Assembly (NCBI GenBank): GCA_964496475.1
Contig: CAZBZS010000041.1
Location: 1 to 20,485 of the forward strand
From: JASLPR01 sp964496475
Lineage (GTDB): Bacteria > Chloroflexota > UBA11872 > VXNJ01
DNA length: 20,485 bases
Direction: 5' to 3'
The position numbers were made by a program, and so were the translations under genes. Of the stretch, positions 1 through 7,852 are shown piece after piece. Numbering within the stretch: position 1 is the first letter of the stretch; each line of letters starts with the position of its first letter. The notes under the pieces were generated by a model. The model was not told where the DNA came from and made no database searches. It saw only the letters and a list, made by a program, of their open reading frames with translations.

Positions 1-278
1 GCGTGGTCTTCCCGGCCCCCACGACCGGGGCCGCCCACGCGATCGAGGGCGAGATTACCACCCGCGATGTCACCGGCGAGATTCAGCAACTCGACGTCGT
101 CTGGCGCCTGCACGACCCGTCCGGCGCCGAACTTGGTACAGTCAGCCAATCGGGCGACGTGTCGCGCGCCATGCTCGACGGCCGCTGGGGGCCACTCGCC
201 ACCGCGATTGCCAATTACGCGGCAAGCGGCCTGCTCGACCTGCTGCGCAAGGCCCTCACCGCCAACGCCGGGCCATGA
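1..278 (+). CDS. C-terminal part of a hypothetical envelope/lipoprotein-like protein (5' end outside window)
   Basis: The reading frame is open from the window edge to TGA at 276-278, so only about 91 C-terminal residues are present. The visible part has a beta-rich stretch (LDVVWRLHDPSGAELGTVSQ) followed by S-x-AMLDGRWGPLATAIANYAA. This pattern recalls uncharacterised alphaproteobacterial secreted or lipoprotein-like proteins; that is a family impression, not a verified match. Codons end mostly in C, unlike the G-ending codons of the genes after position 450. The ORF that follows begins like an alphaproteobacterial ribose-phosphate pyrophosphokinase, so this gene and that start probably share one source genome. 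Function unknown; no catalytic motif is visible. Confidence 0.6.
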   Translation, partial: VVFPAPTTGAAHAIEGEITTRDVTGEIQQLDVVWRLHDPSGAELGTVSQSGDVSRAMLDGRWGPLATAIANYAASGLLDLLRKALTANAGP

Positions 279-392
279 CGGCGCGCGCAGACGTTTACAG
301 GGCGCGGGCTGGTTGGTAGATTTCGCCCCGGTAACAGATGCACGCCAAACACCCTGCCGCCGCCGGGGGATCAGTCGCAAGGACGGACAGCC

Positions 393-638
393 ATGAAACT
401 GGTCGCAGGCAACAGTAACCAGGGCCTCGCGGAAGCGATCGCGACGAACGCTGGGGTGGAGGTGGAGTACGTGGACTACCCGGAACATCTGAAGCCGATC
501 GAGATCGGAGATTCGTGGTCGTCGTATGACCGCCTGCAACTGATGACGGGGTGGCGCCCGAGGGTGAGCTTCGAGGAGGGAATGGGGAGCACGATGGAGT
601 TTTATCGCGAGCATCCCGAGTACTGGCGTGACGCCTGA
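393..638 (+). pseudogene. Chimeric ORF: N-terminus of ribose-phosphate pyrophosphokinase joined to C-terminus of a sugar-nucleotide epimerase
   Basis: This 81-codon ORF starts at ATG 393 after a good ribosome binding site (AAGGA near 380). Its first ~16 residues (MKLVAGNSNQGLAEAIA) match the start of alphaproteobacterial Prs, normally a ~310-residue PRPP synthase. From about residue 18 the sequence changes to the tail of an NAD-dependent epimerase/dehydratase of the UDP-glucose 4-epimerase type: VEYVDYPEHLKPIEIGDSWS, then a YDRLQLMTGWRPRVSFEEGM motif and EFYREHPEYW. Neither protein is complete: no PRPP loop, no Rossmann fold. The switch lies at about 436-450 and coincides with a change in codon style. 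The best reading is an assembly misjoin; a real gene fusion is much less likely. The epimerase half belongs with the downstream aminotransferase, whose ATG lies one base past this stop. Confidence 0.75.
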
Positions 639-639
639 G

Positions 640-1800
640 ATGCGGATTCCGGTATTCAGCACGGCGCGGCAGGTGGCGGAGCTGGAAGGGGAGATAAGGG
701 CGGCGATAGAGCGGGTGATCGCGAGTGGATGGTTCATCCTGGGCGAGGAGGTGCGGGCGTTTGAGCAGGAGTTCTCGCGGTTCTGCAAAGCGGCGGAAGC
801 GGTGGGAGTGGGGAACGGGACGGACGCGATCGAGCTGGCGTTGCGGGCGGTGGGGGTGGGGCCGGGGGATGAGGTGATTACGGTGGCGCATACGGCGCCT
901 TTCACAGGCTTGGCGGTGCTGGCGATTCGGGCGACGCCGGTATTCGTGGACGTTGAGGAGGAGACGATGTTGATGAATCCGGCGGAGATTGAGGCGGCGC
1001 TGGGTCCGGCGACGAAAGCGATACTGCCGGTGAGCCTATATGGGCAGGCGTGTGATCTGGAACGGATCGAGTCGCTGGCGAAGGGGGCGAGGGTACGGGT
1101 GGTGGTGGACGCGGCACAGGCGCATGGGGCGTCGATAAACGGAAGCCGGGGAGAGGCGCTGGGCAAAGGACCCGGATGGTCGGTGTTGGGTGGAGGAGAG
1201 GGCGGGACGGTGCTGGGCGCGGGACTGTCAGGGGCAGTGGCGGCGTTTTCGTTTTATCCGACGAAGAATCTGGGAGCGTACGGGGCGGGGGGAGGGGGGG
1301 TGACGGAGGGTCCGGCGGGGGCGGAACCGGTGCGCCGGTGGGGGGGGGGGGGGATGGGGGAGGCTTATCGGTCTGATGAGCAGGGTCGAAATTCGAGATT
1401 GGATGAGATGCAGGCCGCGATTCTCAGGGTGAAGCTGCCTTATCTGAAGAAATGGAACGAGCGGCGGGCGGCGATTGCGGCGAGGTATGGGGATGGCCTG
1501 AAGACAGTGATGACTCCGGCGGACGGGGCCGGGCGCGTGTACCACCTGTACGTGGTTAGGACGCCGGACCGGGATGGTTTGAGGGCCCATCTGGCGCAGC
1601 GCGGAATCGGATCGGCGATCCATTACCCGTGGCCTTTGCACCGGCAGGGAGCGTTTGATGGGAGGTGTCGGTTGGTGGGGACGTTGGAGAATTCGGAGCG
1701 ATGTTGCGCTGAGGTGTTGAGTCTGCCGCTGTTTCCGGAGATGACTGATGGGGAGGTCGAGGAGGTGATCGAGGCGGTGAACGAGTTTCGCGGCGGCTAA
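640..1800 (+). CDS. DegT/DnrJ/EryC1/StrS-family PLP-dependent sugar aminotransferase
   Basis: The 386-residue protein has normal family length. These enzymes transfer an amino group from glutamate or glutamine to a keto-sugar nucleotide, giving amino sugars for surface polysaccharides or glycans. Visible motifs: GNGTDAIELALRA near residue 65 (cofactor phosphate binding), VVVDAAQAHGA with the cofactor aspartate at about 157, and SFYPTKNLGAYG with the Schiff-base lysine at 209. RNSRLDEMQAAILRVKL and HLYVVRTPDRDGLRAHLAQR follow, both typical of the family. ATG 640 is preferred; GTG 628 would overlap the epimerase fragment. The gene follows that fragment by one base, so the two were probably cotranscribed. 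Residues ~170-245 are abnormally glycine-rich, with a 14-G run at 1340-1353 where relatives have a short loop (RRLRxxGxGE). This suggests consensus error rather than a real insertion. The substrate cannot be predicted. Confidence 0.85.
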   Translation: MRIPVFSTARQVAELEGEIRAAIERVIASGWFILGEEVRAFEQEFSRFCKAAEAVGVGNGTDAIELALRAVGVGPGDEVITVAHTAPFTGLAVLAIRATPVFVDVEEETMLMNPAEIEAALGPATKAILPVSLYGQACDLERIESLAKGARVRVVVDAAQAHGASINGSRGEALGKGPGWSVLGGGEGGTVLGAGLSGAVAAFSFYPTKNLGAYGAGGGGVTEGPAGAEPVRRWGGGGMGEAYRSDEQGRNSRLDEMQAAILRVKLPYLKKWNERRAAIAARYGDGLKTVMTPADGAGRVYHLYVVRTPDRDGLRAHLAQRGIGSAIHYPWPLHRQGAFDGRCRLVGTLENSERCCAEVLSLPLFPEMTDGEVEEVIEAVNEFRGG

Positions 1801-4709
1801 TTCCGGCGGAGGAGACGAACGAGATCGGGCCAGCGCCAGAGAGTTAGGCTAAGGAGGATTAGCAGGGAGAGGGTGGCGGCGGAGATGATGGCGCCGAGGC
1901 GCAGGGCGGGTGGGTCGTATTCCAGAATTACACCATGGCTGCCGGCGGGAACGGGGACTCCGCGGCTGGCCAGGTCGGCGGGCAGGACGGGTGCCTCAAT
2001 TCCGTCTACGTACGCCTTCCAACCGTGATCGTAGGCGTCGCGGATGACGAGCATCCCGGGTTCGGCTGAGTCGGTGCGCACGACCAGGCGGGTGGCTTTT
2101 TCGCTGGTAAGGATGGCGCTGGAGGGAGATGGGTCGGTGGCACCGAGAAGAGAATGGGCAAGGCCGGGGGCCCAGTCGCCGGCTTCGACGACGGGGCGGA
2201 GGGAATAGCCGGGATCGCGTCGCTGGAGGATGGTGAGCGCGTCGTCGGGTCCGGTGGCGAGCTGGGCGCGGGTGTAAAGCCGGATGCGATCGCCGGGATC
2301 GAAGACCCCGAATAGAAGGTCGCCTTCGCCGCCGGAAGCAGCGAGCGGGGGAATCCAGAGCGGGCGCGGGTGGCCGTCCTGCTCGACCAGAGCGAGGCCG
2401 TGCAAGGTCAGTCGCGGGCCGTCCGGAACCACCGCGAACACGGCGGCATCGACGGGAAGGGCGTACGGAGCGTCCATTTGCAGGAAGTGGTAGAGGCTGT
2501 CGCGATTGTCGCCTACGACGATGACCGGACCGTCCACCTGGGAATGGGCCGGCCGCCGGAAGCCGAGTGCCCCGAACCCCGTGCGTTCGGATACTTCGAG
2601 ACCGGCCCGCAACTCGGTGGTGGCGACGACGGTTCCGTCGCGTAGCCAGGAGAGGGTGGCTACGGTCGTGCCCTGGCGAACGTCAGTGCCGCCGTCCATG
2701 GAGACGATGGCGAGGAGGCGGTTGGGAAACGAGCCGGAGAGATTGATAAGGCCGTCGATGGGAGGAGATCCGGAATCGAGCACTGCGGCGGGGCGCAGTA
2801 TCGAGTAGGAAACGCCGTAGGCGGTAGCGAAGTAGACGTCGAAGCCGCGCTGAGCGTCGGCGGAGTAGTAGACCCGGGTAGCGCCCAGAAGGCGCGAGAA
2901 GCGGGCGGGATCGCGGTACCAAGCCGCAAGGAGGGCTGTCTGGCGGCGGGGCACGAGGGAGGCGTAGCCGGAGGATTCGGCGACTCGTGAGGTGAGGAGA
3001 TAGTTGGAGCCGTCCAAAATTTCGTTGAGCAAGACGGTGCGGGGATAGGTGCCGGGGGCGGAGGCGGCGCCGAGATCGAGGGGAGGATCGAAGACGCTAT
3101 CCACGGGCAGGCGGGGATGAAAGGTGGCGGCGAAGTAGATCAGCTCGACGGAGGTCAGGATGAGGAGAGCAGGAGTCAATAGGTTTAGTGAGTACCGCCG
3201 GCGGGGCTGAGCGGCGATGAGGGTCATTCCCAGGATCGCGACGAGGACGGGCAGACAGTTGCCGAGGGTCCGGGGATCGGTGGAGGCGATTATCAATTCG
3301 TCGGCGGGCCGGGCGGCGCTCAAGGCGGCGCTACCGGGGAGGCGGTCGGCCCAGGCGGCGGCGTCTAACCGGGCGCCGGGGTCGGAGTTGAGACGGCGGT
3401 TGAAGGCGAGGAGCGCCAGCCAGGCCACGGTGAGGAAGGTTGCGAATCCGGCGGGCCAACGCCAGCTCAAGCGGCGGGCGAGCAGGACGTCGATGCCAAT
3501 TCCGGCGAGCAGGGCGAGGTTCAGGACGACGATGAGGGTGAAGCGGGCAGGGGCGCGGGCGCGGTCGAAGCCGGGGATCTGGCGGAGGCCGTCGTAAAGG
3601 CCGGTGGGCCCGTGCGACCCCTGGGCGAGGAGCCAGGCCAGGATGGCGATGGCGGCGAGAACCCAGACGACCCGGCGGACCGGCCGTCGGAGAATCGCGA
3701 GAACCCCGAGCATTAGTGGAAGGGCTCCTATGTACAAGGCGGTCTCCCAGCGGTTCCAGGCGCCCCAGAATTGCTCTCCGGCTCCGAAGACCTGCGGGAA
3801 CAGGATCTGCACGGTGGCGATGGGGAGCAGGGCGAAGCGGGAAGCCTCGACGTCGGAGAGGGTGACGCCGCGGAGGGATTGAGTAATGAGGTCGTAGAGG
3901 GGGACGGCCTGCAGGGCGCCGAGTCCAACGCCGGTCAGGAGCATCAGCATGCCGCCGGCGAAGACCCAACCGCCCCGCGGTCGCCAGTTGGGAATGGTGA
4001 CGCGCCAGCGACCGGCGGCGAGGGACAGGGCCAAATGCAGGACTACGCCGAGGCCGGTGATGATGACGATCTGGGGGTGCACGCCGACGAGAGCAAGGGC
4101 GAAAAAGATTCCGCCGAGGGCGAACCAGCGCAGCCGTTTCCTGGTCGACCCGGCGGATATGGCACGCTCGGCAGAGGCGAGCATAGCTGGGAGGACGAAG
4201 ATGGAGTTGGCGATGTTGAGATGGTGTTGCTGGGCGACGGCGAAGCTGCCGAGACCAAAAGCAAGGCCAGCGAGGGCCGCTCCGGCTGGTGAAATCCGCA
4301 GGGAACGGGCAAGCCAGTAGGCGGCCAGGGCGGCCAGAAGGGAGCGAATAACGGGTCCCCAGAGCAGCAGCAATTCGACCTGGCCGGTAGCCAAGGCAAG
4401 AAAATGCAGCGGGAAGAGGACACTGGTCTCGCCATCGGCAAACTGGGGATACCCCATGTAGACGTAGGGATTCCAGAGAGGCAGGGCGCCACTTCCCAAA
4501 GTCTCAGCGGCGTAGGCGGAGAAGGGAGCGTAGTAGGTAACGGTGTCGGATTGGTAGAAGAGCTCGCCGCGCGCCCAGGCGGGGGAGAAGGCGGCGAGCA
4601 CGACCAGGACCACGAAGGTGATGGCGAGGCGGTCGCCGCGAAGGCTGGCGCCGACGGACCAGTCGCGCGATCTGACGAGGTGAGAAACGGAGTAGGGAAG
4701 GGGAGGCAT
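1797..4709 (-). CDS. YfhO-family polytopic membrane protein (970 aa)
   Basis: This is a large integral membrane protein with many hydrophobic segments over residues ~29-560, a long soluble part, and one last membrane helix near residues 940-960. Near the N-terminus it has PLWNPYVYMGYPQFADGETS (residues 77-96), the extracytoplasmic loop typical of YfhO and related GT-C-like proteins. Near the C-terminus it has DHGWKAYVDG (from ~894), then PAGSHGVILEYDPPALRLG, a YfhO signature. In Firmicutes YfhO helps glycosylate wall or lipoteichoic polymers; here a lipid-linked sugar transfer role is inferred. ATG 4709 is chosen because an upstream extension would run into the methyltransferase gene; the gap is 17 bases, so the two form an operon. 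The stop overlaps the convergent aminotransferase stop by 4 bp. Length is within the usual 800-1000 residues. No frameshift is seen. Confidence 0.85.
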   Translation of the reverse strand: MPPLPYSVSHLVRSRDWSVGASLRGDRLAITFVVLVVLAAFSPAWARGELFYQSDTVTYYAPFSAYAAETLGSGALPLWNPYVYMGYPQFADGETSVLFPLHFLALATGQVELLLLWGPVIRSLLAALAAYWLARSLRISPAGAALAGLAFGLGSFAVAQQHHLNIANSIFVLPAMLASAERAISAGSTRKRLRWFALGGIFFALALVGVHPQIVIITGLGVVLHLALSLAAGRWRVTIPNWRPRGGWVFAGGMLMLLTGVGLGALQAVPLYDLITQSLRGVTLSDVEASRFALLPIATVQILFPQVFGAGEQFWGAWNRWETALYIGALPLMLGVLAILRRPVRRVVWVLAAIAILAWLLAQGSHGPTGLYDGLRQIPGFDRARAPARFTLIVVLNLALLAGIGIDVLLARRLSWRWPAGFATFLTVAWLALLAFNRRLNSDPGARLDAAAWADRLPGSAALSAARPADELIIASTDPRTLGNCLPVLVAILGMTLIAAQPRRRYSLNLLTPALLILTSVELIYFAATFHPRLPVDSVFDPPLDLGAASAPGTYPRTVLLNEILDGSNYLLTSRVAESSGYASLVPRRQTALLAAWYRDPARFSRLLGATRVYYSADAQRGFDVYFATAYGVSYSILRPAAVLDSGSPPIDGLINLSGSFPNRLLAIVSMDGGTDVRQGTTVATLSWLRDGTVVATTELRAGLEVSERTGFGALGFRRPAHSQVDGPVIVVGDNRDSLYHFLQMDAPYALPVDAAVFAVVPDGPRLTLHGLALVEQDGHPRPLWIPPLAASGGEGDLLFGVFDPGDRIRLYTRAQLATGPDDALTILQRRDPGYSLRPVVEAGDWAPGLAHSLLGATDPSPSSAILTSEKATRLVVRTDSAEPGMLVIRDAYDHGWKAYVDGIEAPVLPADLASRGVPVPAGSHGVILEYDPPALRLGAIISAATLSLLILLSLTLWRWPDLVRLLRRN

Positions 4710-4726
4710 GGACGGGACGTCGAGGT

Positions 4727-5470
4727 CTACTCGGGGGAGCCGGAGAGCGGGGGATTTTCCACGAGGGCGAGCAATGAGGTGCCTATTGGCAGAGGCACCC
4801 TGCCGAGGAGACGGTTTTCCAGCCGTTGCATGATCAGCAGGAGATCTCCGAAGCGGGCGGAGCGATCGAGGTCGCCGCCGGCCGAGGCGGGAAGAAGGCG
4901 CCGCGCGATCAACGTGGGCAGAAACAGGAGAGCGTTCGCGTAGCCGGTCCAACCAGCCCGCCAACCGGCGAGGCGCAGCTCGTGGCGCAACTCGCCCAGC
5001 CGGAAGCGACGGACGCCGTGGACGAATCGGTCGTGAGGGCCTGCTAGGAGTGGGAGGGCGGGCACGCGCAGAAGAAGGCGACCGCCGGAGCGGGTGACTC
5101 GGCGCATCTCCCGGAGGGAGTTCTGGGGACTTTGCACGCGAGCGTGGTAGATGACGTCGAAGGAGGTGACCAGGTCGAAAGCGCCATCGTGAAAGGGAAG
5201 GGCGTCGGCGGAGGCACGCACGACGGGAAGGCCGCGGGAACTGGAGGCGCGAACGGCATCAGGATGAGGATCAATGCCGATGACCGATCCGTAGCGACCC
5301 AACCAAGCGGTGGTGCCACCGGTACCGCAACCGGCGTCAAGCACGCGGGCGGGGCGGGGCCGGGACGGCCAGAAACGGTGGAGCAATCGGCCGACCTGCT
5401 CACGGGCGGCCTGGTACCACCAGTGATCGTCTTCGACTCGTCGAAGTTGCTTGTAGGCCTCGGTGTCCAC
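4727..5470 (-). CDS. Class I SAM-dependent methyltransferase
   Basis: The 247-residue protein carries the Methyltransf_11/25-type fold. Motif I VLDAGCGTGG lies at residues 43-52, the acidic ribose contact in GIDPHP is at D67, and ADALPFHDGAFDLV is at ~88-101 (motif II/III). EMRRVTRSGGRLLLRVPALP follows, typical of motif IV. The N-terminal DTEAYKQLRRVEDDHWWY is common in methyltransferases found beside polysaccharide and glycan genes. GTG 5470 is preferred because relatives begin at the equivalent residue; TTG 5482 would add four residues. No strong Shine-Dalgarno sequence is seen for either. The gene lies 17 bases upstream of the YfhO gene on the same strand and likely shares its transcript. 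It probably modifies a sugar or lipid intermediate, but the substrate is unknown. Confidence 0.82.
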   Translation of the reverse strand: MDTEAYKQLRRVEDDHWWYQAAREQVGRLLHRFWPSRPRPARVLDAGCGTGGTTAWLGRYGSVIGIDPHPDAVRASSSRGLPVVRASADALPFHDGAFDLVTSFDVIYHARVQSPQNSLREMRRVTRSGGRLLLRVPALPLLAGPHDRFVHGVRRFRLGELRHELRLAGWRAGWTGYANALLFLPTLIARRLLPASAGGDLDRSARFGDLLLIMQRLENRLLGRVPLPIGTSLLALVENPPLSGSPE

Positions 5471-5482
5471 GGGCAGAAACAA

Positions 5483-5885
5483 TACCCTAGGCCCCCGACA
5501 GCGCCGGGGTCAACCGGCCGGAGCGGTGTTCAAGCCGGTGTGAGGCGGCTCGGGCGCCGGTAGAAAATGGAAAGGACTAGCCGAAGGGTATGCGACCGGC
5601 CCGTCCGGGGGGGATATCGCCGGCGATAACCAACTTTGAGGCGCCGGTGGAGTTGGGGACGTTTCCGGTGCCGCCGTGGACGGTCTCGTTGCCGATAACA
5701 ACCATGGTCAAGGCTTCTCGGGCTTCGACGGGTATGCCGATGTTCGTGCGGCGAACGATAGGCGATCACGCGCTGCAGAACCGGGGAAAGAATATGCTGG
5801 GCGTGCAGGGGCCGTACGGGATCGGCTCGGAGATGGTGGAATAGGGGCACGGTTCGGCACCAGCTATGGAGAATTGCGACACGAA
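5483..5885. other. Divergent intergenic region between the methyltransferase and GH1 genes
   Basis: About 400 bases separate two divergently transcribed genes, so promoters for both should lie here. I see no convincing -35/-10 pair or operator. It contains one open stretch on the plus strand (5590-5844, listed separately) and an antisense frame of similar quality interrupted by one stop, neither recognisable. It may hold a decayed gene fragment. Confidence 0.4.
5590..5844 (+). CDS. Doubtful 84-aa ORF, no recognisable family
   Basis: ATG 5590 to TAG 5844 is open, with G-rich third codon positions like the neighbouring plus-strand genes. An AAGGG lies directly against the ATG, too close for a normal ribosome binding site. 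The antisense frame over the same bases also reads protein-like (for example ALTMVVIGNETVHGGTGNVP) and shares third positions with this frame, so codon bias cannot separate them. It contains no known motif and no membrane segment. It may be spurious or a remnant. Confidence 0.2.
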   Translation: MRPARPGGISPAITNFEAPVELGTFPVPPWTVSLPITTMVKASRASTGMPMFVRRTIGDHALQNRGKNMLGVQGPYGIGSEMVE

Positions 5886-7115
5886 ATGAGTTATCAATTT
5901 CCCGACGATTTCATCTGGGGGACGTCGACCTCGGGACACCAGGTGGAAGGCAACAACACGCAGTCGGATTTTTGGGTGATGGAGCATGTGGAGCCGACGA
6001 TTTTCGCCGAGGCGTCGGGGGACGCCTGCGATCAATATCACCGGTATGATGAAGACATCCAGATGCTGGCCGGGCTGGGATTTAACGCGTACCGATTCTC
6101 GGTGGAGTGGGCGCGGATAGAGCCGGAGCATGGTTTGTATTCAACGGCGGCGCTGGACCATTATCGGCAAGTATTGGAAGCGTGTCACCGGCACGGTATT
6201 AGACCGATAGTGACCTATCACCACTTCGCGTCGCCTCGCTGGGTAGCGGCCGGAGGCGGCTGGGAGGAGATGGCGACGGCGGCGTGGTTTGGCGAGTACG
6301 CGGAGCGGGTGACGCGCCACCTGGGCGATCTGATCAGCCATGTCTGCACCATCAATGAGCTAAACATCAGCGCGTTGATCGCCGAGTTCAAGGGGACGAT
6401 CCTGCCGGCGGAGGCGATTGACGGGATGCTGATGGCGGCAGCGCAGACGTGCGGCAGCGATCAGTTTGGCGCGTTCTTAGTAGGAGAGGCAGAGGCGATC
6501 GAGCCAGTGGTGCTGGCCGCGCATCACGCCGGCGTGGATGCGATCAGATCGGTGCGGCCGAACCTGCCGGTGGGGATGACGGTGGCGATGTCGGACTACC
6601 AAGCAGAGGAGGGAGGGGAGGGAATGATGGAGGCGAAGCGGGAAAAGATCCAGGACCTGTACCTGCGCGAGGCCGGGGATGGCGATTTCATCGGCGTGCA
6701 GTGCTATTCGCGGAGCCGATACGGACCGGACGGAATATTGCCGCCGGAAGAGGGCTTCGAGACTACGCAAATGGGCTACGAGTTCTGGCCTCAGTGTGTG
6801 GAAGCATGCGTCCGACACGGGGTGGCGATAACGGGTTTGCCGGCAATTATCACGGAGAACGGCATCGGCACGGATGACGATACACGCAGGATCGCATATC
6901 TGGGTGAGGCGCTGGCGGGCCTGCGACGGTGCCTGGAGGACGGAATTGAAGTGCGGGGCTATTGCCAGTGGTCTCTGCTGGATAATTTTGAGTGGATGAT
7001 GGGATACAGGCCGACGTTTGGGATCGTGGCGGTGGACCGGAAGACGCAGGAGCGGACACCGAAACCGAGCGCGAGCTGGCTGGGAGCGATCGCGCGGAAT
7101 AACGCAATGGCATAG
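5886..7115 (+). CDS. Glycoside hydrolase family 1 beta-glycosidase
   Basis: The 409-residue enzyme should hydrolyse beta-linked glucosides or related sugars with retention, probably in the cytoplasm since no signal peptide is visible. It starts FPDDFIWGTSTSGHQVEG (residues 5-22), the GH1 N-terminal signature. YRFSVEWARIEP is at ~69-80, the acid/base glutamate is E158 in CTINELN, the nucleophile is E324 in ITENG, and the aglycone region SLLDNFEWMMGY is at 363-374. The ending VDRKTQERTPKPSASWLG is also typical. Two oddities: the acid/base motif reads N-E-L instead of the near-universal N-E-P, and the protein is 30-50 residues shorter than common GH1 enzymes (about 440-450). ATG 5886 is right for the family start; a GGAG lies unusually far upstream. 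No transporter gene is adjacent, but another glycosidase remnant lies downstream on the opposite strand. Confidence 0.9.
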   Translation: MSYQFPDDFIWGTSTSGHQVEGNNTQSDFWVMEHVEPTIFAEASGDACDQYHRYDEDIQMLAGLGFNAYRFSVEWARIEPEHGLYSTAALDHYRQVLEACHRHGIRPIVTYHHFASPRWVAAGGGWEEMATAAWFGEYAERVTRHLGDLISHVCTINELNISALIAEFKGTILPAEAIDGMLMAAAQTCGSDQFGAFLVGEAEAIEPVVLAAHHAGVDAIRSVRPNLPVGMTVAMSDYQAEEGGEGMMEAKREKIQDLYLREAGDGDFIGVQCYSRSRYGPDGILPPEEGFETTQMGYEFWPQCVEACVRHGVAITGLPAIITENGIGTDDDTRRIAYLGEALAGLRRCLEDGIEVRGYCQWSLLDNFEWMMGYRPTFGIVAVDRKTQERTPKPSASWLGAIARNNAMA

Positions 7116-7136
7116 GGCACGGACGCCTGGAGGCGG

Positions 7137-7153
7137 GTCCGGCTGATCCGGAC
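7137..7153. terminator. Short hairpin after the GH1 gene
   Basis: GTCCGG-ctgat-CCGGAC is a perfect 6-bp stem with a 5-base loop 22 bases past the GH1 stop. A smaller CGCC-tgga-GGCG stem precedes it. There is no T-tract, so intrinsic termination is only possible, not shown. Confidence 0.25.
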
Positions 7154-7271
7154 GTTAGCGCGTCGGAGTTCGAGCTTTCCTAGCGGTCTATCGGGCGGGC
7201 TGAGCAAGATCGGCCCGAGAAGAAGGACGGGCGGGACGCGGCAGGGCTAGCAACAGGGGCAGGCTGGCGGG

Positions 7272-7672
7272 CTATTCAGATTTGCCGTTGCCGTTGCCGT
7301 TGCCGTTGCCGCTGCCGCTGTTGCCCTTGTCCGCGCTCTTGCCATTATTGGTCCTGTCGTCCTCGCGGTGGTTGCCTTCGTTGCCGATAAGGCCGAAGGG
7401 GCTGCGCTTGAGCATCGGGTCGAGGCCGTTCCAGAAGGCTACTGAAACGGAGAGTCGTTGGCGCTCGTCGCTAATGCCGCGGAGGCCATCTTCGTCCCAG
7501 CGATAGGCGCGGCTGCGGGAATGTTCGTAAGGGAGTACTCCCATGCGCTGCCGTCGGGGCTGTAGTCCTCGCGGACGGTGCTCCGCTGGCGTTCCCCGAG
7601 CTATGGCCCCCAACGCTTGCAGGGGAGCTTGCCCTCGTCAGCCTCTCGTAAGCGCTTGCATTCGACGTTCAA
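7272..7672 (-). pseudogene. N-terminal remnant of a GH63-like (MGH1-like) glucosidase
   Basis: The minus strand preserves the start of a large bacterial glucosidase, normally roughly 850-900 residues. Frame 1 (from TTG 7672) reads a charged start, then CKRWGP, an amber stop at 7601-7603, then LGERQRSTVREDYSPDGSAW. A 1-bp deletion near 7530-7536 moves the homology to another frame, which reads PYEHSRSRAYRWDEDGLRGI, SDERQRLSVSVAFWNGLDPM, and FGLIGNEGNHRED. Family members have W-KKWGPYLSERQWGTVREDYS, HARSRAYRWGEDG and LFGLTNSEGNHGED (from memory), so the match is clear. Homology stops near 7357; a Gly/Asn tail from a hexanucleotide repeat follows to a stop at 7272. The catalytic domain is absent. 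Three independent lesions (nonsense, frameshift, 3' truncation) argue for true decay rather than one sequencing error. Confidence 0.8.
7282..7317. repeat. Hexanucleotide tandem repeat (TTGCCG)5 plus one variant unit
   Basis: Five perfect TTGCCG units are followed by CTGCCG. On the minus strand they encode a Gly-Asn tail on the glucosidase remnant. Slippage can expand or contract such repeats; here it lies in dead sequence. Confidence 0.9.
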
Positions 7673-7852
7673 GGCGGTCCCGGTGATGGCGGCGAGGCGG
7701 GTGTCGGGATGCGTCGCCGCGAAAGTTGGTTCAGGGAAAGCTAGTTGATAAGTAGTCGTGCGCTCCGGGATGAAGTGTAGCCGCCAGCGAGCGCCGGGCA
7801 GGTGATGGGAGCACCTATGGCAGGCGGAAGAGGGGAAGAATTTGGGGGTGGG

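Noticed and set aside
3331..3969. Long open frames antisense or out of frame within the YfhO gene
   Set aside because: Arg/Pro-rich translations typical of shadow frames in GC-rich coding sequence; the YfhO frame explains the region.
7282..7506. Plus-strand ORF with a Pro-Leu repeat N-terminus
   Set aside because: It is the antisense reading of the hexanucleotide repeat and the GH63-like remnant; its composition is an artefact of the repeat.
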